From NCBI GenBank assembly GCA_019925095.2, contig CM034392.1, forward strand, positions 7,700,887 to 7,764,886: a stretch of DNA of 64,000 nt, read 5' to 3'. Origin of the DNA: Dendrolimus kikuchii. Taxonomy: Eukaryota; Arthropoda; Insecta; Lepidoptera; Lasiocampidae. Shown in pieces: positions 22,401 to 35,000 of this stretch (the stretch's first letter is position 1; every line of letters begins with the position of its first letter). The position numbers and the translations under genes are program-made. The notes under the pieces are model-generated. The model was not told the DNA's origin, ran no database searches, and worked only from the letters and a program-made list of their open reading frames with translations.

Positions 22401-25400
22401 AGTAATATATATACTGGAAATCATTCCACCTTTTTTCGTACTATTTAATTTATTTAATTCGATTTAATACTGAGTTCTCGTAAAGCACTGCGGTTCGACA
22501 CGCATCCTTTAGCCGGCTTCACTTCGATAGTCTCTGTCTTTCGACTAATAGTCTAAGTTTACAACTAAATGAAACCTAAATATAAATTATTAGTATCACA
22601 TATAAAAGTTAAGTACAAATTATAAGTTTCTAAATTCACTGTCTGTTGGGAATGTTCCCAAAACGCTCTATATATAATTTCAACTTCAAAACAAAACTTC
22701 AAGAATTATATTCCGTTTACATATTTGAAAATGGAGCCTTATATATAGATATAAAGCTCCATTTTCAAATATCATATACTTATATATAGATATAAGGCTC
22801 CATTTTCAAATGTGTAAACGAATACAATTCTTGTAGTTTTGTTTTGAAGTTTAAATTATATATTAGAGCGTTTTAGGAGCATTCCCAATAGACAGTGAAT
22901 TTAGAAACATAAAATTTGTACTCAACTTTATATGTGATACTAATTGAAGATGACTGATAGCAGTCATCAAATGGTTAAACGAAAATACCATAGTAATATG
23001 ATCACGATGTGGAATACAGGCAAACAATAGACGGCCGACAGTCGTGCAGCGCCCGTTTAACCCGCGTTTCCTGAATCTGGAGCGTGCATAATCAGCCGTT
23101 AATCCGACTCGAAGGAGCAACATAAATAACGTTACCCGGTCCCCGTGAATAAATACCTATGCATTCTAATAATTCTAAAAGAAGCCAAAGCTTAATATAC
23201 CTAGAATATTAAAGAACACATGAACAAAGTATATTGGCTGTAATATAAACAATAAAATAATGTGTAATTAACACGTGCTAATTTTTAACTAATTCATTCG
23301 CTCGATTGCAGCGCCAGCTACCGGATCCAACTGAGAATCTAAGCCATCCCGGGACCCACTTAAAGACACAAAAACATTCATCAAAATCGTTCCAACCGTT
23401 TAGGAGGAGTTAGTGGCATACACAAGAACAGAATAATTTTATATAGAAGATTAGTTATCTCTTTATATTATATTGTGATGTTATGTGATGATCTAAAAGT
23501 ACCACATGCAAAAAAAACTAGTAACTTTAAAATTTTCAATTTGTTACCACGTTCAGGTGTCTATAAACTCTTCGAAAAAAGAAATAATAAAATTTATAAA
23601 TTCTACAAAGAAGAAAGTAGCACTTGAAAATAATATTTTTGTATTTATAAGATACAAAACAGCCAAGCCTATTATCAAATTTGTAATTATAAATAAATCG
23701 CTTTTTATTTTGTATTCCAAATTTTTCTTTATATTAACTTAATTTCATAGTCCGATAAAGATCAGATTTTTTTATTTACATATATTGTTTAATTTTTTAC
23801 AAATACCAAAACCCCATGTAGTAGAACAGTCATACACTGACAAAGGAATTAAATTGAATTTTATAAATACTTGTATTGAATACAACTAAATATTGTAATC
23901 ACGTACGCTTTTGTACGGTGAGAACGGGTATTGTGCACGGTCGGTGCGCGGGCGCAGCGCGTGGCACGAACGGCGCGCGCCTGCCACGTGACCGGATTGC
24001 GCTTTGCTTATGCCCTTTTGTAGTGCCCATAGTCGATATTTGAATTCTTTTGTCCATTATGAGAATAGTTTCAAACTTGTCAGGCTGATATACTATGTTT
24101 TAAATAAATGTTAATAATAACAATATACATAATCCAATTGCACTGTACGATATTCTGAAGCAGAGTGTGTATGAATAAGAATGACTGATTGTTTACAGAA
24201 TTTACAAATTATACAAATCAATGAAGTACATTATATTATTTTCTTAGGTTTTCGTCACGAAAACAGTATCATAAAGTTCTAGTCAGACCAAAAATTCAAT
24301 TTAAAACCGTGAAAAAGTTTTTAAATATTTAATTTAATGTTAAAATTACAAAAAGTTTATTACTATTTATTATATGAACTGTTAGATAAATTAACAAAAA
24401 TTGAAGTAGTTAAGCAAATCTTTAGGTGATATACCACAGGTATTTATTACCGTTTTATAAAATAATACACCACAAGTGTAAGATGTTTCTCTATAAAATC
24501 TTTTCAACTATTATTCTGTTCTTTATAATAAATAAATATCCACTTTCTCATAGAATAAACTTCCGAATAAAAAACCTATAGGTATATGTAATGCCAAAGG
24601 GAATAAAAATTGCAGACAACCAGGAGCCGTATGTTGTACACGCTATTATAATCAAAAATTCACAATATCAGCCCAGAAACAACTTTTGTTTGGGTTTATA
24701 CAATTCTGTTATTGAATTATAAATACACAAAAAATAACCCATACTCGTACTTTGAGTAAATAATGGACATATATTATCTCGATGTAGTGAAAAATGTAAC
24801 ATATTTTTGAAGAAATAAAATTGTTTCTAGTATTACATTTCAATCATCATTGAAGAATTATGAGGCAAAATATTTGCTCTCGTTAGCACACGAGTTATAA
24901 GAATTGTCGGATATCATAATTCATAAAGTTATCATGTTTCAATAATAATTATTGTTCGTTGCCATATAAACATGTTCTTGGAATTAAGTAGCTGATGGTA
25001 ATACGAAGAATTCAGGGCTACTTGATACATTAAAAGTACTTAACATGCTTAGTCTGCAGTGTCATTGTCAGTGCTTTGGTAATGTGAGAAGTTTTTACTC
25101 ATATGTTTTACAATATGTATTTTTTTAAATTTAAGTTTATTAATTAACTAGCTATCTTCATTATTTCATTACGGCGTGACTTGAATATTAATACCTTGCA
25201 ACCAAATTTAAAATAAAATGTTCTCATTTTTCTTTTAAATCCTTTGAGACATTTCGGATTGTATTCAAGACAAACTTTTGGATAGACTTAGACTTATTAT
25301 TAGGCATAGTATACGTATCAGTTTTAATTTCGATTTTGGCAGTTCTGTTTGTTAAATCGTTAGAGAAATTTGGATTTATTTATTAATAGGTGTGGAACTG

Positions 25401-28400
25401 AGACCAATATTTAAAAACGTCTTATTGTTATTGTTATTCTTAAACAAGTTTACAAACACTAACTCAATATGAATAAGACCGTAAAACTACAAGTAAGTAC
25501 ATCTTATAATGTAAAATCTCAAGACCATACATATATCAGCTGTTTCCACCACCTTAGGCACACAAACCGAGGTGTGTTGATGTTATTTACCAAACAATAT
25601 AGAAATAGAATTATATCTAGATGTGTCAGTCTGCTTATTATTTTTCAAGCAACTCAATTAAACGTAACCAAAAAAGAAACAAATTAGAAACTCTAAATAG
25701 ATATTATTATTTCTATGTATTAGTTTAGTTTTAATTTTTACATAAAATATATAGTTTATTTTTAGGATATTTATATAAGATGTACGAGTATTAATATCGA
25801 AACTTTGGAGCCAAGGGGTCCAAAAGCTCACAGACTTTATCGAGACCTATTTATACGATTGATAGAAGTGTCATGCGACCAAGAGGCTGGCTTGTATTTT
25901 GGGCAACGCATAGGCGTTGCCTTTCAACGTGGTAACGCATCCAGCGTTTTGGAAACGCTTTCAGCTGAGGTGATTTGGGACCTATTTATTTAGTATTTGT
26001 AATATTTTTTCAAGCTTTAGATTATATTCATTGTATATGTTAGGTTTCAGTTTTTTGTTTTAATATAAAATAAATGGACCTAATCCGGTATAATAAAATA
26101 GCATAAGAAATAGTTTAATTTCATTCTTTCACTTGGTTTTAATTTAATGAATGTAAGTAGAATTTAAACAAAATAACTTTAAAATTATTTTAATATTTAG
26201 ATCAAGTAAAGGAAACCGATGATTCATTGAATTTTATAAACATAGTATTTTTGGTCATCGCTATCACAAGTATCAAAAACATTTTTCATACTATAGAATA
26301 CATTAGGAGCTAGAACCCACACAGCAAGAGTTAAAAATCATTTAAGCAGTTAAGTTATAATATCAATCAGAGTTTTCAATAAAATAATAATTGATTTCTA
26401 TAAAACAATAATTCTGAGGACCATTCAAAGGCAATTAAAAATACAGATAATAGCCGGATGTTAAAGGCTTCGTAGATGACATAAAAATATTATTTACAAT
26501 TAGTATTTTTAATTAATATACCTACTTAAGATGCTGGTCTTGCTGCTTAATAGCCAATTATGGACTTAACGATTATTACTATTTTACTTTTGTGCTAGAC
26601 TCTCATAACTGATTATAAAAGTATTGAATGGCTTTAATGTCTACTGTATTATTTAATCCTCCATGTCTAACTGTGATATCTTGTGTAGTATTGTTTTCAA
26701 AACGTAAATTTAAATATAAAAATAAAACGACTAATCGAGGCAACAGGCTAGCGGAAGGTTAGAGCTCACCTCGATAAAAGAATTTGCCTTCTGTATACAG
26801 CGATGTAATGCCATACCAATACCAGCGTCATAGTTACACTGCCTTGCAACAAGAATTTGTTCGGGCTGGACAGTTTTTTTTTTCGGAAACGAATTTTCTC
26901 TGTTATTTATTGTGGGTGTCTGGGTTCGGCGCCAGAGTGATCCGTATATCACCCATGACATAAGCGTAACTTGCTCAAATTGGGTATATACAATACTAGA
27001 GTTTACCCCGCGGCTGCGCCGCGGGTCAACCTCTAGTGCGTGTCTCTTGTTTAAAAAGCAAGTGGTACAGGTTACATTGTATTAAATTTGTATGTATTTG
27101 CCCCCGAAAGATTCACTTCATTTTATATCGCAAACTATACGTAAACCCGTCTGTCTATATGTAAACTACATAAATGACAAAACTTGACAAAAATGACAAA
27201 ATAGATAACATGGTCCAAGTGTTCCAAATGGACCCAGTGGACCCAGTGGACCCAGTGGACCCAGTGGACCCAGTGGACCCAGTGGACCCAGTGGACCCAG
27301 TGGACCCAGTGGACCCAGTGGACCCAGTGGACCCAGTGGACCCAGTGGACCCAGTGGACCCAGTGGACCCAGTGGACCCAGTGGACCCAGTGGACCCAGT
27401 GGACCCAGTGGACCCAGTGGACCCAGTGGACCCAGTGGACCCAGTGGACCCAGTGGACCCAGTGGACCCAGTGGACCCAGTGGACCCAGTGGACCCAGTG
27501 GACCCAGTGGACCCAGTGGACCCAGTGGACCCAGTGGACCCAGTGGACCCAGTGGACCCAGTGGACCCAGTGGACCCAGTGGACCCAGTGGACCCAGTGG
27601 ACCCAGTGGACCCAGTGGACCCAGTGGACCCAGTGGACCCAGTGGACCCAGTGGACCCAGTGGACCCAGTGGACCCAGTGGACCCAGTGGACCCAGTGGA
27701 CCCAGTGGACCCAGTGGACCCAGTGGACCCAGTGGACCCAGTGGACCCAGTGGACCCAGTGGACCCAGTGGACCCAGTGGACCCAGTGGACCCAGTGGAC
27801 CCAGTGGACCCAGTGGACCCAGTGGACCCAGTGGACCCAGTGGACCCAGTGGACCCAGTGGACCCAGTGGACCCAGTGGACCCAGTGGACCCAGTGGACC
27901 CAGTGGACCCAGTGGACCCAGTGGACCCAGTGGACCCAGTGGACCCAGTGGACCCAGTGGACCCAGTGGACCCAGTGGACCCAGTGGACCCAGTGGACCC
28001 AGTGGACCCAGTGGACCCAGTGGACCCAGTGGACCCAGTGGACCCAGTGGACCCAGTGGACCCAGTGGACCCAGTGGACCCAGTGGACCCAGTGGACCCA
28101 GTGGACCCAGTGGACCCAGTGGACCCAGTGGACCCAGTGGACCCAGTGGACCCAGTGGACCCAGTGGACCCAGTGGACCCAGTGGACCCAGTGCCCCCAG
28201 TGGACCCAGTGGACCCAGTGGACCCAGTGGACCCAGTGGACCCAGTGGACCCAGTGGACCCAGTGGACCCAGTGGACCCAGTGGACCCAGTGGACCCAGT
28301 GGACCCAGTGGACCCAGTGGACCCAGTGGACCCAGTGGACCCAGTGGACCCAGTGGACCCAGTGGACCCAGTGGACCCAGTGGACCCAGTGGACCCAGTG

Positions 28401-29043
28401 GACCCAGTGGACCCAGTGGACCCAGTGGACCCAGTGGACCCAGTGGACCCAGTGGACCCAGTGGACCCAGTGGACCCAGTGGACCCAGTGGACCCAGTGG
28501 ACCCAGTGGACCCAGTGGACCCAGTGGACCCAGTGGACCCAGTGGACCCAGTGGACCCAGTGGACCCAGTGGACCCAGTGGACCCAGTGGACCCAGTGGA
28601 CCCAGTGGACCCAGTGGACCCAGTGGACCCAGTGGACCCAGTGGACCCAGTGGACCCAGTGGACCCAGTGGACCCAGTGGACCCAGTGGACCCAGTGGAC
28701 CCAGTGGACCCAGTGGACCCAGTGGACGAAATAGACAAAATCAGTCCTAGTTTCCGGGATAAACTTTACATAAATCTATCCCAAAATGTATCCCATTATC
28801 CGGGATAAAAAGTATCCCTTGGGCACTCTCGGTATTCAAATTATATATGTACCGAGTTTCAGCCACATCGGTCCAATAGTCTTTCCATAAAAGGATAACA
28901 AACAAAAAGACAAATATACTTTTATCCCGGAAACTATCCCATTTTCCGGGATAAAAAGTATCCTATGTTCATTCTCGGCATCGAAAAAATATATATACTG
29001 AGTTTCAGCCAAATCGGCCCAGTAGTTTTTACGTGAAAACGGA

Positions 29044-29088
<45 letters not shown>

Positions 29089-32000
29089 GTTACTTTCGCA
29101 TTTATAATATTAATAGGGATGTGTGTTTGTCTGCCGCTTATTTAAAAAAGTATGTATAGGTTCGCGTTTGACTACAATCTCGCCCGATTCGAATGGAGCA
29201 AAGATATTTTTTTTTTATTGCTTGAGTTCAGCAGACAGGCAGACGGCCGACTTGATGGAAAGCGGTTACCGTCGCCTATGGAAATTTGCAACATCATAGG
29301 TGCGACAAATGCGCTGCTGCTCTCTTAAGGGAGACTGGAACCTGGCCACTGATGCCGGAACACAACTCAAGGTTGTTATGGCGGCATACTCTAGACCAGG
29401 GGTGGTAGCCATCCAGACGGGCAAATACCCTACCACCTGACAAAGGTATGATATGATCTAAGATGGAGCACGCTTACCTAGAAGGTACCTATTCACACGG
29501 GACTTGAAAACACCCGGGTTGTAAGTATCGGGAAAGACTGACTCCAGTAATGCGTTCCACTCCTTTGCGGTAAAAAAATAACAATAAAAAGCAATAAGGC
29601 CGGATAATCCAGTTCGTCCGGAGGGAGGAGAATAAAAAAGAACTCCTTTACGGTGCGCATGATGAATATAGACGCAAAAGGCTTCGTTCTTATAGGTGGA
29701 ATATCCAGCACAAATCGGTGCCGCATGTCGGTGAATATAGGTTGTTCGATAATGGCCAGCTCTCAGCTAGATTACAGCTCTCAGCCGCCTAAGAGCATAG
29801 CTCTACCACATTTTAATTAACAAACTACTTGTGAATGTTTGGAAAGTCGGAACAACTCAACTGATGTCGCTTCAAGTAACTCCATATCTATGCGATAAGG
29901 TAAGTATTTACAAGGCAAGATATTGCTTGTCTGGTGTGTTCTGTCAATAGGCAACGAGATTGCGCCGGTTCCACCCCAAATGCTAATGTTCTTCAGATAA
30001 CAGTGTTCCGCTAACTGGCTAATGTTGTCCTTTGTTTCGTAGAAGTTGTTGATGTGGAATTCGATGAAGTCAGTTAATTAAACAAAGATTAAGTGTATGC
30101 AACGTTAGAGATATTTAAAAATGTTAGAAATAGTTAAAACATAAGAACATAGATATATAATTATAACTTATTAAAATATGTCACCTGAGAAGTAGAAATA
30201 TAATATATTAGAATAAAAATGATATATATTTTTTTAAATAGGCAGTTAGAAATAGTAAATTAGTATAAATAGAGATTAGGACATGTATAACAGATAACAC
30301 TAGGTTTAATAAAAAAATGTAAAAAAAAATCCTTATTAACAAAAACAATAGAAAAAACATGTATACCAAAAAAGTTATATTTAATAAAAATGTTATAAAA
30401 TAAACATATAGTTTTTTAAAATAATCTTATGAGTTTTGCGGGACTCGAATTAAAATGCCGTTGGAATTATTATAGAGTTTATTAGAATTATACAAACATG
30501 TATAACACAGGTACAAATATAACCGAACACAACCGATCCAAACGTAATGCAGAAGGTCGTAGTTCAATAAAACGCGCAAAGTCCGTCACTATTAGATTCT
30601 CGTTATGTACACACATCACGCCCATATCGTGATCGTCGCTTGACTTCCCCCCTCTGTTTCATACTGCACAAATGCAATGTACCTGCCCGGCAACGTGGAC
30701 CGAATTTCCTGGAATCAGCTTGTACTTTAAAATCCGTAACACCGGGCTAATGATTACAATATAATAATAGGCTGTTCTCTAGAAACGTATGCCAATAAAT
30801 AAGTAAACAGAATAAGACTATCATAAAAGAATTACAATAGTTTCAATGTTATTAGTTATTAGTTCAATTGCCGACGGGTAATAAATGTGCTTTTACAAAT
30901 CTGTACGTGAAATTTGTCTTTGTCGGCGCCTAGGTTGTAACAACAAGTATTAAAGACAAAAATAAATATGTGGAAAAAATAAAAGACTACAAAATGCCTG
31001 ACTAACCCGTGAGTCAGGGAGAGTCGAAAAAAAAGTAGGCAATGTAGACTTGATATATTTGCTTTGACTTAAGTTAATGGATGGAAAGAGGAGAAGAGGA
31101 CGCCAACACTGAAGAGTGGAAGAAGACATAAGAGAATTAGCAGGGAAATTACATGGAGTAGGCTAGCAAGGACAAGAAGCAGCTGAAAAATGTTGGAGGA
31201 GGCCTACGTGTCAAAAGACACGATGAATATATAAAATATATACAACACAGAGATAAAAAAAGAAAATATAATTTCAAAAAGCGAAAATGGGTTCGTAAAT
31301 GGATTAAACGAAAATAATAATTTAAGGCTTCTACTGCCCTTTTAAAAGAATTGGATATAGGGGAATCAAGAGATTACAGAAACATTCTACTTATAACGGA
31401 AGCTGAGCGAAGTGGTTACTCGCAGTAAGTAGTCTGCTACACACAGCGAAGTATCGCGGCGAGTGTGCATTCGCAGAGAGTAAAATTGACCATAGTCAAT
31501 TCATGGCAAGGCATGTTTGATGAAGATTTTCTTGCGCCCTTTTTCTCTTCAAGCTACATGTTGCGAAGCGGTGGTAAATTAGATTAGGCCCCCATAGAGT
31601 GAACTATAAACAAAATTAAAACTAAATAATTAAAATTAACAAGTTGGCGATAGGTCAAATACAACTTTAATAATACTCATTGTCACTTGGCATCTTTGTC
31701 TTCCGTGATCACGGTTACTGAAAAGTGACCGACAACGTCGAAATAATAAAAATCAAATAAACTACCGCACTTAAAGCCGTTAAAACGTAGTTTTATTATA
31801 TATACTAGTCGCGAGAACTTAAGAAAATATTGTATGTGAGATTTACAAAAAATGTTTTCTAATTGAATTTACTTTCAATAAAAACTTGAATTTAAACATA
31901 TACAGGTAGTCTAATATTTACATATCACTACGCACGATATATATACATTTAAGAAAAATTGATTTCGCATGACAAATAACAATAATATGTAGATTACTTA

Positions 32001-35000
32001 ATATCACATATCTTTTATACTATCGAAACGTACAACATATAGAAGAACCAGTTATTAATTAAATCAAAAAATTTAATTAAGCATATATTTAATATTAGGT
32101 ATTCATTGACTGAATATTTAGGTAAATATTGGTATATTTAATGAATGGTTGAGATGATACATTCCAATCACCTATGCTATAATGGTTACATAATTAGATG
32201 AACTTTATATTTAATTTTATAGACTTTATTGATTGCAGGTGTTGCGTTTTAATAGTATAACATATTTTTTTAACTCGAATAAGCTTTGTTATTGGAAATC
32301 GATGGTAAAGTATTATTGTTATAATTCAGTTACATTAATCGGGAATCTCGTTTTTTTAATTTATAAAAATTTTCGCACATTTGAAATTCTTCACGTTTTT
32401 TAAAACGTATTAACGTTATGTAGGATTTATGTGAAAAACCTTCATCAAGTCGTCATACCCATATATGGGTATGACGACTTGATGAAGGTTCTCTGGCCTC
32501 TGTTTATTTATGTCACAGGATTTTGTCATGAAAAGTGAAAGGTTTATGTGGTTAAAATATATATAGTGTATACTGTCTCGGATATACTAAAAAATAATAT
32601 AGCTTCCTTACAAATAACTAAGGAATATATTAAAATTCTATATAAAAGACATATAATACATAGGCATATGTTTGACAATGCTTCAAACATCATATTTTCA
32701 TCATTCATTTTTTTTATTTAATTCAATAGGATAATAGATGTACAGATATTCGCTTCCATAATCATAAGATGAGTGTGTATGTATATATCTCTCTCATTTT
32801 TCAACTATAGAATTAAGTTAAAATTTAATTAGTTAAAAATTAAGCTAATAAAAAGTAGGCTTGCAACAAAATGTATTGAAAATTTGTTCATTTTAAATTA
32901 AGAAACAGCATATTATTTTACAAGATTTTGATTTGTATATTTCGATAGGCACCTAAGCTGTTATTGCGAATTAATTTTCAAAATTTGTTTCCTTGTTTCA
33001 GACTTGGTTTTTCACGGATACAGAGAACAAATTTCACCAAATTCAGACAAGTGAGTTATTTATAACAATTCATATTAAACTTTCATAACATTAGACTTGG
33101 CTTAACTTTTGTTTATCATGGGTCCATACGAATTTGGCATTGATTTTGCCAATGTCACCGTAAATACGAAAAAAATGACATGTGAAGTAGCGTAGCAAAT
33201 TAAGCTTTAAAAAAAATTTCATGAAAACAAAACAAACATTCATGAAAATAAATTTGTATAAATGTCAAAACAACCAAACATAATTCAAAGAAATGTCAAC
33301 TTTATTGTAATGGAATAAAATACGATTCAACTTGTTTCAGATGGACATATGGTGAATACAAACTGTTCGGCATCGCACCAACGTAAACATCTCTGCTGCA
33401 AAATGTCAGTTGAATACGACCATTTCCTTGAAAGTGGGAAAAAGTAAGTGCAGCTTTACAACATATGAACGTAATACTTCTATGTAGTTTTAATTTATAA
33501 CAAGAAATAAAATGTTTCATTTATTTATTTACGACCTGCTGACAAAATTATTATATTATTATTATTATATATAATCCTATCCGTGCAGGAACGGAGAAAG
33601 AATACAATTTCCTGCGACCGGGCGGCCTGTCGTAAGAGGCGACTTAACAACCCACAGCTAGGTGGTAGGGCATTTGCCCGACTGGATGGCTACCACCCCT
33701 GGTTTAAAGTATGTCGCCATAACAACCTTGAGTTGTGTTCCGGCATTAGTGACCAGGTTCCAGTTTCCCTTAAGAGAGCAGCAGCGCATTTGTAGCAACT
33801 TTGCTGTTGCAAATGTCCATAGGCGATGGTAACCGCTTTCCATCAAGTGGGCCGTCTGCCTGTCTGCTGATCTCCTGCAATACAAAAAATATAATAGAAT
33901 GCATAGAGCAAATATTCACAAAAGAACAGCACACTGCTCTATGAATAATATTATTTAGAAATATGTCAAAATATGTTATTTTCAATCATTTTAAAATATA
34001 TTAGCAATTTTGTTTAATAACATATTACTAAATCGTTTTACCTTGTAACAGGAAATCAGGAAAAGCTCCATAAAAAGTTTGAGCAAATAACCGTTCCAAA
34101 AACAAATACATTTTAAACTTTACAAGTTATGAAATAAGATTCATTTTGAAAATTCCATTTTATCTATCTCTATTGCCGATACTTGAACAAGATAAGTTTG
34201 TTTGTTTTGGCTCATGTTTGAATTTATACGAATTGTTTTACTTGTGGATATTGAACTTATTTCACTTTATTATATCGGTTCTGATAAATTATGGAACAAA
34301 GCAAATCAATAAAAGCATTTTTGCTTAGTGTTCTTCATAACTTAATGTTACAATATTTTTTGTTCTATAATTGTTATTAAAAGAATATTTTTGTAATTTC
34401 TTTTATCCTATCACCTTTTCCAATTATGTATTTAACGGTTCTTAGTAGATGACATTTCTTTCGCAAATTTTAAGGATTCAGTTTTTCTCGATGCTGATGT
34501 TTTCACAGAGCACTGCGATATGGATTTTTAAAGATTACATAAAATTTTATTTGAGCGCTTTGATTTTCCATAGACGAAGGTAAACACTTTTCTTTGAGTG
34601 GGCCGTTTATTAAGGCTCATATAGTCAGTCTCGGCAAACGCAATTTTAGAAATTGTATTTTATCTAGTCAGCTTTGAAATCCAATACTTTTACTGATATG
34701 TCTAAAAGGTCAGTTTAAACTAATGTAAAACAATCGACCTTAAATTTTTTTCACGTAGTTTCATTTATGTCCTACAAAGTACTCAAAATTAAATTTAATT
34801 CAAACTAATGTATACTTTGATTATTGCTGTGCACTGTAGAAAGTCTGTCCTATCTCTACTGTTGTGTACTGTCACTTAGTGTTTCATACATTTCGTTTTA
34901 ATATAATCTTTTTACTGCGATGGATAGTGTTTTAAATACACTACTTAGTTAGTCACAAACGTACGCCGCATATGAAAGATCTTTAATCTCAAAACTAAAT

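Larger units (their letters stand above)
26996..29119 (-). mobile_element. Helitron-like element B carrying a 1.5-kb minisatellite
   Basis: On the minus strand it starts TCCCTATTAATATTATAAA at 29119 and ends with a perfect 7-bp-stem hairpin (CCGCGGC-TGC-GCCGCGG on the + strand), a short spacer and CTAG at 26996-26999. The flanks are A (26995) and T (29120), the Helitron A^T target. The terminal regions match element A (5286-6207). About 70% of its 2,124 bp is the tandem array at 27229-28722. No Rep/helicase is present. It lies in fng intron 1, antisense to the gene. Confidence 0.85.

Noticed and set aside
27229..28722. Regular repeat array as a CRISPR-like locus
   Set aside because: There are no spacers between the 9-bp units, and this is a eukaryotic intron.
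27155..28808. Two overlapping ORFs of over 500 codons on opposite strands, one Asp-Pro-Val and one Gly-Ser-Thr repeats
   Set aside because: They are the translation of a 9-bp tandem repeat that is open in all six frames. Their ends lie in Helitron-like flanks, and no gene context exists.
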